NCBI GenBank assembly: GCA_001579985.1
Contig: LRSR01005242.1
Span: forward strand, 1-55,517
DNA length: 55,517 nucleotides
Source of the DNA: Hypsibius dujardini
Taxonomy: Eukaryota > Tardigrada > Eutardigrada > Parachela > Hypsibiidae
Reading direction: 5' to 3'
The notes beneath the pieces are model-generated. The model had not been told where the DNA came from and did no database searches. It was given only the letters and a program-made list of their open reading frames with translations. This document shows positions 25,101 to 36,393 of the stretch, one piece after another. A program made the position numbers and the translations under genes. Position 1 is the stretch's first letter; each line of letters starts with the position of its first letter.

Positions 25101-26949
25101 AAAATAGTCACTTCACTTTTTTCCCTTTGTAATCGGTTATATTACTCGAGAAATAGAAGCAGTATAAATCAGTATACCATAGCGCTTTGTTAATTGTTCT
25201 TTACATTTCTGCCATTTTGCAGGGTACCGAACAGCAAAGACTTTGTAGTCGGAGTGCTTCAACAGGGGCGTCAGTGTGTGGATTCGCTTGGCCACACGCT
25301 GGGCGGGTTCGTCGGCCTTTATGCCTGCCATAACTCTGGCGGAAATCAGGTAACCTAAACGCCAACAAACTCAGTTTTTAAGCGGTTGCGTTGAGGTTGT
25401 CCCTAATGCATGGGTACTGGTATTTTGATACGAGAGGACATATTTCACGTACATGGTTGTTTTTTTTTGTAGGATTGGGTGTTGAGTAAGGAAAAGCTGT
25501 TGAAGCATGGTGACCAGTGCCTTGCTGCGGCAGAGTTCCGTGCTGGAGCCCAGTTACAACTACAAGGCTGCCAGACTATCGATTTGCAGGTACACAATTC
25601 TTAAATTGAATCGTGAAAAATACTAAAATTACTAGTTTATTTTTTGTTATTATTTTCTATTTTAATTTTAAATTTGTTTTAAAGGAAACAGGTCACTTTC
25701 ATACCGTACAAGTTTGTACTACAGAATGCATTCAAATTTCTAATTCCGCCCATTCCGGACATTTATCATTTATTATCATTATTATCTTTACTAATTATTC
25801 CATCCTCCATTTCTTCGCTAATTACTGAGAAATCTGCCTCCCTAAACATATTTCAAACTTTAACGAATGAAACTTCTTCAAAAGAAACTAGGCTGACCGG
25901 ATCACTCCACATTAACCCTCCTCTGAAAATATATTATTCCTCAGATTGGTTTTGAAAATATTTTGGAATTCTATAGTAAGATATAATTCAGTCACTGCGG
26001 TACATGTCAAAATAAATCAGATTGAATAATAAATCAACAAAAGAACAAAAATTGTATTTTCAACAGTTCATCTTGTATCTTACGTTAGAGTATTAAGACA
26101 TGCAGGAACATGCATCAAGTACGGGGAGTTCCGCCTAGTAATACTAGATAATTGTCCCATTTTGAGGCATATTTCGCATAATTAATGGTAATCATTAACA
26201 ATACTTATTAAAATGCCATTATCTTCTTACTAGCATACACCAAATTCACATTCGAGTTGACGCGAGCATCAGCCAAAGATTTTTCACGGCTTAGGGGGGG
26301 GGAGAAGATATAGGTTAATTATGACAAGCTCCATTCAAAAACCAAAGCTCTTTCACTCACAAAACACGCACCTAACTCTGCCTGTGATCTTGAAACAATA
26401 TTAGGCTAATGCCCATTGTCAATTGATTCCACAACTGAATTTGAGGTTGTACAATATCTAAAATGATTATTGCAATACACTGGCGAAGTCACATTCTTAC
26501 TATTTTTCTTGTTGGCAATAATTAAACTACCACAGTACTCGTACAGGTACAACATTAGTAGTGAAGTGTTTAGAAATGGTCCAAATTGCAGTAAGTTTTC
26601 GTTTGTGATATTCTCAAGTGATATACTTGCAGCATGGCATTGAAGATTATGAAGAAGACATTAGAGCATTAGAGCATCAGAGCACATTACTGCGGCATTA
26701 GAGCATTAAAATTATCGATATTTTTTTCGGACGTTGCAAGTTTTGTTTGCACGCGTCAGAAGCTTTATTCACAAGGCTTTTTTGTTCCAGCAATTTGAAC
26801 TGCAAGAGCACACGGGCCAGCTGAAATCCATTCTCGGCGACTTATGCGTGGACAGCGCGACGGAAAAGTCCGCCGGTCTTACCCTGGAAAACTGTGATCC
26901 CAACCGAGCGTCACAAAAGTGGAAAGTCCTCGACGCACCCGAAATGTGA
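19162..26949 (+). CDS. GALNT2: polypeptide N-acetylgalactosaminyltransferase 2-like, complete (14 coding exons)
   Basis: This Golgi enzyme starts mucin-type O-glycosylation by transferring GalNAc from UDP-GalNAc to Ser/Thr. Exons are 19162-19320, 20428-20672, 21098-21199, 21471-21538, 21617-21682, 21993-22114, 22323-22398, 22740-22839, 23257-23360, 23472-23598, 24103-24279, 25223-25349, 25473-25589 and 26791-26949. Phases match throughout, giving 582 aa (human GALNT2 is 571). A type II signal-anchor lies at about residues 8-26 ([20 protein letters not shown]). The GT-A domain has the FHNEA block, the DSH metal site in FLDSHCECN, and the Gal/GalNAc-T block [19 protein letters not shown]. The [19 protein letters not shown] stretch is nearly identical to vertebrate GALNT2, which supports that orthology over other GALNTs. 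A C-terminal ricin-type lectin domain follows, with the alpha-repeat Asp kept (QCVDSLG). The donor of exon 5 (GTTCGA) is weak but the phase is correct. Confidence 0.96.
20716..20960. repeat. (CTGT)n-rich tract in GALNT2 intron 2
   Basis: Imperfect CTGT/CTGC/CTCT tetranucleotide repeats begin about 45 bp after the exon 2 donor at 20673. Open frames of Cys-Leu-Ser through it are repeat artefacts. Confidence 0.92.
24750..25033. mobile_element. right-end fragment of the hAT-like element family
   Basis: The stretch ends TTGCCCCTTTGCACATCACC, then CTGGACCTAGCCATGAGGGA, then TCCTGGTTCCAACTTGTAAAG and ..CCTCTG. This matches the right arms of the elements at 1805-2768 and 50942-51598. Its left part (GGGCCCCCTTGCAATTTCAA) matches their internal sequence. 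No left terminus is visible, so it is a truncated copy inside GALNT2 intron 11. Confidence 0.7.
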
Positions 26950-28239
26950 GCCTGTTAAAAACAGTCAACTCTAGTGAGCGGCGATGCAAGAGAACGTCAT
27001 CTCGGCTGCTGCTGTCCCGTCCTTCTGTGCATACCAAAGATTACCTTCTTCCTATTTTCCTTCCCCTCAATTCTTTCGCCTTTGACCAATCCTTCAACCG
27101 CTACGTATACGTGCCCCCAAACTGTCCGTTTTGCGACAGCTTCTTCCTACCTCCCTTTTCTCGTACTTTCTCCGCTGGCATGAAACGTGAGGGTCTACTT
27201 TCTGGTCTTGAGCAGCTCTGTCAATGAAGCATCTAAATTCCGGTGTTTGAAAATATGCCTTTTAAATCCAGAGAAGCATCTCTGCTTGGATGGATCATCG
27301 CCCTCAGAATCAAAACACCTATCACAAAATTTGTCTACCTCTCTATAACTAGAGAAGCTGAAGAACTAACTAGCATTCCCCGCGAGCTAAACGTTTGGTT
27401 CGCAAGAGATAAATTTAAGGGCCCAAATACATAGGGATTCGATTAGTAAGACTGATTAAACTTATAGTTATAATACTTATATGGTTTACGGCAGAAAAAC
27501 GAATCAGATTTTATAAATCTCTTAAAAAAATGTTGCGCTCTTCTGTTATCTGTTTTTTTTGTGTGGATTCCGTCCTCAGTTTTTTTTGCTGGGCTGGTGA
27601 TTGTCCACTATCAAGTCAGACGCGTATGAAAAACTATTATTTCGCTGGCCCGCACTATATTTATCTGTAATATCAGTCAATCATTCGCTGTGTTGCCATG
27701 CAGTACTAAGTTTTATCTTCTTTTTTTCATACACAATCAGACAACTTTTATGACCACCGGCCACGTGCAGACAGCAATCCGATTCTTACAGTTATTGTTA
27801 GAGATAGTCAGGAGACAATGGCCGTTAACGGGTCAGCTCTCCTTTTTCGTATCGCATACTTACTCTTCATTTTTATGGAAATTGAAGTTATTTGGTATCC
27901 GCAGAACGCATTATACTTAAAAAACCTTTTTCTTCCAAATAATAGTTCAATGATCAGACAATTAACGCGCAAACAATTCGTTGAAACGGCGCTGATGAGG
28001 TTGCAAGTGCTCGGTGCATTTTAAGAACAGACGGACAGATTAGATTGAAAAAAGGAGAGGAAATAACCCGATACAAATCACTTTGGTCGACCCCTTTTTG
28101 TTTATAATTATAGAAAGACATCGCGTTATCCTCCAGCATCATATGATCTAATAAAACTGAAATAAAAGTAACAAAAATATTTGAACTATATAACAGCATA
28201 ATATTGTTTCAAACAGTTGGCACGATTAGTTCCGATAAA
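26950..28239. other. convergent 3' region between GALNT2-like and talin genes
   Basis: The two genes end tail to tail with about 1.3 kb between their stop codons. No further gene is supported. AATAAA motifs on the plus strand at about 28149 and 28162 lie far downstream of the GALNT2 stop. No strong polyadenylation signal was found for talin on the minus strand. Confidence 0.6.
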
Positions 28240-28398
28240 TCAGTTTGCTGTTTTGCGACGGTTGAGCGTGCCTGTGGGAGTGGCACCGTAGCCGGAATAT
28301 TCGTCCGGAGTGGTGTTCTCGCCGTACTTGATCTGACGAAGGGCCAACAGAGCATTGCGGGCTTCCTGCAGTTCGCGTTCCTTGATCAGCACTTGTTC
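28240..28398 (-). other. TLN: talin last exon: dimerisation helix copy 2 plus tail and stop
   Basis: It starts after GCATTTTTAG with EQVLIKERELQEARNALLAL and then RQIKYGENTTPDEYSGYG, followed by a short Thr/Arg-rich tail and TGA at 28242-28240. The first 28 residues match the C-terminal dimerisation helix of other talins. The tail after it is lineage-specific. Confidence 0.9.
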
Positions 28399-31300
28399 CT
28401 AAAAATGCCAAAAAAGGTATGAGAATGGAGGTTTATTACTATTATTATTATTATTATTATTACTATTATTATTATTCAATAAATATACATTGCATTATCA
28501 TGCCGATAATAATGATAAAATTTGTGGGTGTCCAGCCAAAGAAGAAGCGACACAGTAATAAAGACCAATTCAGGCAATAACGTCGTAATAAATTAATATT
28601 TTTGTCCGAAATTTTGAAAATTATTGCAATGCAAAATTTCAGGTATGCAAAATTTACCTGGGCATTTAGTTCGTCCATCACCGGGTTGACCGATGGTTGC
28701 GATGCCGGTGACTGCAAACCAGCTCGACGGTCCGCATACTTGGCCTTCCGACAGACCAGCAGATGTTTCTGCGCGTCCACTAACTCCCGTTCGCGTTTCA
28801 AAACTTGCTCCTACAAACGAACGAACAACACTGTCTCCGAAATATCAAAATAATATTTTGTATTGAATTTCATACAGAAATTTTTCATACATTTGCTTTG
28901 ATTTCCTGAGCAATGCCGCCGACGAGTTTTTTATTGACCACAACATCCAGTAGCGGAGCTTCCGGACTGCCTCTCGAATCGGGCGACTCTTCCTGTCGTC
29001 GGCGAAGGAACACTTGGACGAGCTGGTCTGTAGAGCGACGCACGACGTTCCCCGCCAAAAGAAGACGCTTCATAGTGGGTGAGTTTGTGTCACCGCGAAC
29101 ACGGCAAGCTAGAAGAAGTTGAGCGGTGAAACTAGCCACTTGTTTGGCGGCAGAAATAAGCTTCTCCTCCGTGGCGTGACCCATCATCAGGGCGTGGGCT
29201 GCGTCGCATAAGGTCTGGCAAGCTCCTCCTAAAAACAAAATTTGTTTTTGAACAAATGACTATGACCGGTTGAGAAACTGTAGAAGGTACCTCGCAAAAT
29301 TTCGATTTGAGTATTTTGTGCAACATCCAAAGAAAAATCCCAGGGTTGAAAGAGTTTTACGTTTATACTGCCGCCAAAACTTAAACTCAGAGGCTACTGT
29401 TAGTATGATTTCATCTTTAGAAAAATAAAACAATAATACCATAATTTGTGGTACACGTAGTTACACAACTAAACACAGATTCACGGACTACCATGATTAT
29501 GCACCAGTTCAGTAAATATAATGCATTGCGGTGGTTCCTGAATTCTGTCTGCAGTTTTCTACATAGCATTGTACACATTAAACAAGGATCGTAGAAACAT
29601 ATCTTAACTAATTAGCTCTTAGTCAACTAAAAATTAGTTACTAAGGATGTTTAGTTTAATTTCCTAGTAAATACGACTTTTATTCTAAAATTTGCTGACT
29701 AATTACAGTGTTTTTCGTTTTGTTTTGCATTGAAAATTTTAGTAACTGAAATTTTTAGTTTAGCATTTCTAGACAAGTCAAAAAAACTAAAGCTAAAAAA
29801 CCAATTACTAAAACTTGTACCTTTAAAAGTTAGAAATTTTAAAAGTTTTAAAAGTTTCAAGTTTTATTATTATTAACTTTTTTTGTTAGATTTGTTAGTT
29901 TTGCCATCTCTAACACCGAACACTCGGGCATCAGACGTACCGATTGCCTGAGCAGCTGAAATGAATCCCTGCGACCACTGTCCATCCTCAGAATAGCGAT
30001 CCGACCTCACCCTAACGCGGCCAAATTTCACCAGCTCATCCTGCGCCTTTCCCGCCGCAGGAATCAATCCCGCACTGGCCGCCATAATTGCCTTACAGGC
30101 ATCCAGGACATTCTCATCAAACTCAAACACCGGATCGTGGAAGTCTTCGCTGTTGTCAAAATCGGTCAGCGGAATCTCCGCGGCGATGTAAATGGTCCTT
30201 CGCGCCTGCACTTTATTTAGTTTCCTAGTGGCCTCGTCGATTTTCGCCGCGGCTTCGGACAGTCCGTCCAGCACGTGGTTCGGCGATAACGGCACATCAT
30301 GATCCCGCACTTGAAGTAGCGGAAGTTCTCCATTAGTCTGCGAGAGATCCGACTCTGTTCGGGTTCTCGCAGTGCGACGAGCTTCAAATTCGGCCATGGC
30401 TGCATGGAAGGCCCCCCGTGCTGCCGCCATTTCGGGATGGTCCCAGCTCGATTGCTGTTTCGATGAGGACAATACCTGAAGTATAACGAACGCAAAAAAG
30501 CTTAAATCGAAGTAATAGAAGTTGCTTGCACTTTCCTATATAATTAATTAGGTAGTTTAAATTGTAGTAAGTAATATGCTAAATGTAATATATATAAAAT
30601 AAATAAAAAGATAAAAGATAAAAATGTCAAATAATCAATACATAAAGGTTTTAATTGTATTAAAAAACAGTAAATAATGTACTGAAATATATTGTATAAA
30701 CAATCAATATATAAAGTATGATATTAATATACACAAATTATACAATTATATTACGAATGTTTACTTGGTTTAACTTTTAATTTTTAGCACTATTATTGCG
30801 CTAATCCAGTACTATTATATCAATATCGTGAGACTATTACGTGGTAATATTTATTACTCATTAAGCATTATTGTATTATATTTAGTAAATATTAAATAGC
30901 TTTTTAGTACCTGCACGACTGTCTCAAGATATATTGTAAACGATGACAGGCATAAAGACGATTCGGAGTTTCCATCAATTGACGCCGTGGCTTTGGCGGT
31001 TTGGTGATTGGTGTGCTGGTTTGCCGTGGTCGCACCCTGCAGAGTACAAACGTTCTTACAATTATGCTATTATTACTATTATGAAATATACAAGAGCCTC
31101 TCAAGTGTGTCGCATTCAATCCAACGGGTTTTATCAGTTTAACAGTTCGCGAATGCATTCTAAAATATTGCTGATACTTACCGCCCTCAATAATAAATGT
31201 TTATCAATAGATGCGAAAGTTTAAACAGATTTGGATGGAACTTCTACTCGTTTTTCGTTACCACCACGGAGTGAAACCACTCGCACTGAAATCAAATCAA

Positions 31301-33092
31301 ACACTAGCTTCATGTTCTTTCCTACTTCTTCCTTATCATTAAAAGCAATTGTACCCTCAACTGATGAGTCACTTTGAAATACGTCAGTGTTATGAAATGC
31401 CTTGCCCATAATTAAGGTGCATTTTTTAGTAAAGTAAAATTCTCAAAATGGAGCTGTGACAAAATTTATTATGTTTATTTGCAGGTGGTGTTCTCGAACT
31501 CTGTCAGTTGGAGCTGGAATAACCTCACCTTCCTCAGCAGGAGAATTGCAGCGGAATATTGGGAAATATAGCTGGCAGCCTCGAGGTGGTCTTCCTGCCT
31601 TCCCGACTGAATGGCTTGCTCGAGCTTGCCAGCGACAATGCTCAGGTCCTCAAGATTGGCAACAGCAGCGTTGGTGTTCGGCGGACCCTCCGAGACCCCA
31701 GCATCACCAGAAATGTCACTTGTGTCCTACAGAAGTAAAAACTTATGAAAAACTTGCTTAACAAACTTATGATTGTAATCGCTAAACACCAAAAATTTGT
31801 TGAAAGCTGCCGAGGCATTCCTGTATATTAGACGGAAATTAAAAACAGCGCTATTATGAACAAAATATAGTGCAGTAGTTCAGATATCGCCAGTCGCTTT
31901 TCTCCTCACCTTGAGCTGAAGGACCAAACCGTGAACCATCGTCTGCAGCAATCGCTTCCCCCTTGTTTCCATCGGATACTCCGCCGCACTGACCACCTCC
32001 ACCAGCCGATCGACCCTGTCGGACGCGACCATGACCGCTGCCTCCACGCTCCCGTCACTCCACCCTTCATCGCTACTGCCGTCAACCTTCCCCTGGCCAA
32101 ATTTGGTTTTCAGCCGCCTGATCGCTTCCGCGACAGCCAAAGCAGCCATCCTTAAACTCCGCAACGCCACCACCTGTGATAAACGTAACAAAACAATATT
32201 AAATAATAATAAGGAAACTAAAAATAGAATCAAAATAATAATAGGAAAACTAAAAAATAGTATTAAGTAATAATACGAAAACTAAAAACTAATAAAAACT
32301 AATAAATTAGAAAAAATAGTCTTAAATAATAATCAACAAAGTTTTTAATAGTTTTAAATAATAATGAGACACGCAAAAATGATATTGATAATTAATCATA
32401 ATAAAGTATAAATAAATAATAATCACCATGGTACAATCATAAAGAGACAATCCAAACAACTTCATTTTTAAAGACAAATTATACTGCAATAGCTGAAAGA
32501 GTATAAAATTAAATTGAAAATTGGCGGCCCATTAAATTGTAAAATAATTATCACACTACAGTTAATAAAGAAACAACAGTGATTTTAGCAGTAAATAAAA
32601 TAGAAACAATATTTTAAAATAATAACCTGTGCTTCCGGGCTCTCTTGCGCCAAATGAGCGGTGGTACTCCGCACCGTGTCCACCATTTCGACCGTGTCTC
32701 GCAAGGTGTCCTCCACGGCTGTGGCCAACTGTTGTTGGGTCTTGATCTGCTCGAACTGCCGGAGACATGACTGGAGATGGGCGATGAGATGCGACAAGTC
32801 GAAGCTCTTTTTCGGCTGGGGAATATTGGTTGGGAAACGCGGTGTCGTGGGTGTGCTCGGGGTGGAATTGTCAAACTGATCCCCGCCGGCCTCGGCGAAG
32901 ATGATGGCGGTTTCGAGGTCCTCGGCGACCTCCTCGATGGTGCTTAAGGCGCGGCCGCAGGACTGCGAGCCGCAGTTAAGGGTGTTGAGGTACAGCTGTA
33001 CGCGAGATATCTATAAAACAAAATAAATAGTAACCAAGTAATTTGTATTTAACAAAATATAATCGTAATAGTAGTAGTAGTATCTGAAAATA

Positions 33093-33145
<53 letters not shown>

Positions 33146-36100
33146 AAAATAGTAATAAAGGCCTTGATTGATTAAGCATACGACATTGTATCGAATAGCA
33201 TTCGAAAAGCAATTGATTGGCAACACAAAGGCTAACCGGATAAAAAGCAAACGATACGTAATAAGTTCGAAAAATTATTCCTGAAATGGTGGGGGGCTTT
33301 CGTACGCTATTCGACAGCCGTAAAAATTCCTAATCTTCATGTAGGTATTTTTTTAATTTAAGCCAATTTATTATTGGCTTTGGGTTGAAAAGAGCTACTG
33401 GATTGAGTCGAGAATTTGACTTCGCTCATACTTTTGCACCTCGCTCCATACTTCAATTATGTTTTGGGGCAAATCAATAAACAACATGTTATAAGAGATA
33501 CCAGTGAAAACATTTCAGAAGCTTTTTCTAACAAAACGAATCTCGCATATAGAATCTCGATAGAATCTCGCAGGTTCGTGGCGCAAATTTCTGATCAGCA
33601 CTATAGTATCATGAGGACCTTTTTGCCCGAATTTTGTGGTACAAAACAAAAAGCAATATTCTTTAGATGTGTTTTAAATGACTCAAAGTGACTCAAACAG
33701 CGGTTTTTATTGGCTAAATGATTTTATTTAAAGTCGGAAAAATAAAAATCAACTTTAGAAGCATACTTTTGTTTAGAACCATTACATTTATTTCAATTGC
33801 TACAATATTTTGTTTAAAATCTTGTTTTAAATGCCAAAATTGTGGCTTCTCTATTAAACTAAATATAAACATAAATTATTTTTATTCAAACAAAGTTTAA
33901 CGATGGATCTAAAATTATTTTATATTATATTTAAGTTTCAAGACGTTATGTAGAAACTGACCTTATCCCGTACGTCTTTACAAGCTGCCGGAAATGCGCT
34001 GGCCGTGAGGTCCGTCGAGGACGCCACCGCCGCGTACATCAACGCCGTACACGAATGGCCCAACTCCACCAATCCTTGATGAATGTGTCTCTTAGCGACT
34101 TCATCCACCAACTCCGAACCGGAAGCGTGAAAATCCGCCCAGTTATTACAGGCCCTGCGATAGGCGCTACACAAACTGCCCGCCAGTTCGCGTAAGGCTT
34201 CCGGGTAGTAGGACACGTCGGGATTGATGTTTTTCAGCTGGCTCATCATCTCCTCCAGTGCCTCGGAAATGGCCTCCAGACGACAGATCGCTTCAGCCAT
34301 AGCAGCGCGTGACGAAACCTACACAGACAATATATAGGGACTTCGGTTGATGTTCGAATAATAAATTAAAATTTCCAAAAATGTGAATAAGCTAATGAAA
34401 TTATAATTTTAAATTGCCTAGTGAAGACGATGAGATACAAAATTCTGTACTTAATTCATACTAGAACAAAAAACACTTTTTTCCGAATGTATGAAATAAA
34501 AAGCTCCAGGTAAACGAGTTAAATCTATAAATAAAGAAACAAAATGAGTATTAAGAATCGCTAGTGTTTTAGATTGTACCGCATCATAGAGGGCGTGGCG
34601 TACTCAAGCTCAACTTTTTTGTATGAATAAAACGAATAAATGTACCGAAAGGGTTCACGCTTTACTTGGGACCTTTTCATAAGTGAAACGTATCATGCTT
34701 CCGCTTTATATTTTGTAAATTAATACAATAGTATCCAATGATGATTTAAAAGTTTATTTCATCTGTGACTAAATCTAAACTTTTGTTGGTGAAATTTCGA
34801 AGTTGGTAAAATACTGAAAAATCCCATTTTCACAGTACAAATGGCGATTTATCGAAATCCAATAAATATAATTATTCTGATACTGTCCTACACCAAATTC
34901 AATTTGGAATCGATTGCCATCAGCCAAATATTTTCCTAGCATCGGGGGCGGAGCTACGTGCCAACACTGGATAGCTTTGCTGAAATTTTCGACCCTTTTA
35001 CAAACTACCCGTAGCCCCTTACCCCCAAAACATAGTCGGTTGATGCCAATCGATTTGAAACAAAATTTGGGATGGACTAAAATATTCATATTTAATGCAT
35101 TTCTATAAATCACCATTTGCGAAGATCAAAGAAAACGAAATCTTTTTGTGTTTTGAAATTTCACCAAATTTTTTTGATATAGTCACCAATGAAATAAAGT
35201 TTCAAATTATGATTAATATTGTAATAGTTTAAAAAAATGAAGCGGAGGCATTCTGCGTTCTATCTATGAAAAACATCCTAAGTTAGTACAGGCCGGTGCG
35301 TGTTGCACTCGGTCTGAATATGTAAAATACTTTAGAAAAAGGAAGAATCTGCACATGGCATTCATGGTTCCAAAATAGAGCAACTTGCTTTACTGTAAAT
35401 AAAGCGGCTACTGCGTACCGATGTCCCATCTCGTATTTTTAAATAACCAAGCAAATATCGACACACTAATAATAATGTACGCTACCTTCCGAGATGGGGT
35501 GCTCTGTCCGTTGAAGGAAGAAGGCACGTCGGCAACTTCGCACTTTAGCTGCTCATCGACTCGTGCCAGGCTTGTTTGGATGTCTGTCAGTGTCTCCTGT
35601 AGAATGGCTTTATTTTCCTGCATTGCCTCTAAAACAGTTGCGAATTCATCGACCGCTTCAATGAAAGCATCCCTGGCGGTTCCGTCAGACTGGCCGGTAC
35701 TGGCAGTTTCAGACACGAATTGATAGGCCGTTTCGTGGATTGTCTTGAGGTAGTTCATGACGGTGACGCGTTCGTCCTCGGTCTGCCAATGACCAGCAGC
35801 ATTCGATGCCATCGTGTCGTCCATCAGCGATTGAAGGAGGCCGAGGAGATGGTCTAAAGCGGTTGTGTCTGTCTCGGATTTTTTTTGTTTTGTGAGGTCA
35901 CTTTCAGTCAGGCATAGTTTTAGTTGCGTGACATCAGTCACAAGGCGATCGTGGAAATCTGAGGTGATGGTAAAGTCGTCTGAAAAAAAAGCCAAAATCA
36001 ATCAAGCTGTCTAACAAAGAGGTGACCGCATCTATTTGTTGGGCAATCAAAAAAGCAACCAGATAAACGGATGGAAACACAATTAAAACAGGGGAAAATT

Positions 36101-36296
36101 TACAAGCAGGCAAATAGACAAACAGATATTAGACAGGTAGGCAAACAGATACATAAGCAGACAGACATTCAGATTCACAACTAGGGAGGCAGGCAGGCAA
36201 ATAGATCGACAGAAGGACAGATAAGCAGATACAGACAGACACAGGCAAACAGATAGACCGATAGATAGAAGGACAGAAAAGTAGGCAGAGAGACAA

Positions 36297-36393
<97 letters not shown>

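Noticed and set aside
34775-35116. 113-codon minus-strand frame between talin exons 12 and 13, considered as a missing rod exon
   Set aside because: It lies wholly in the family A palindrome, has no helical heptad character and no usable splice borders.
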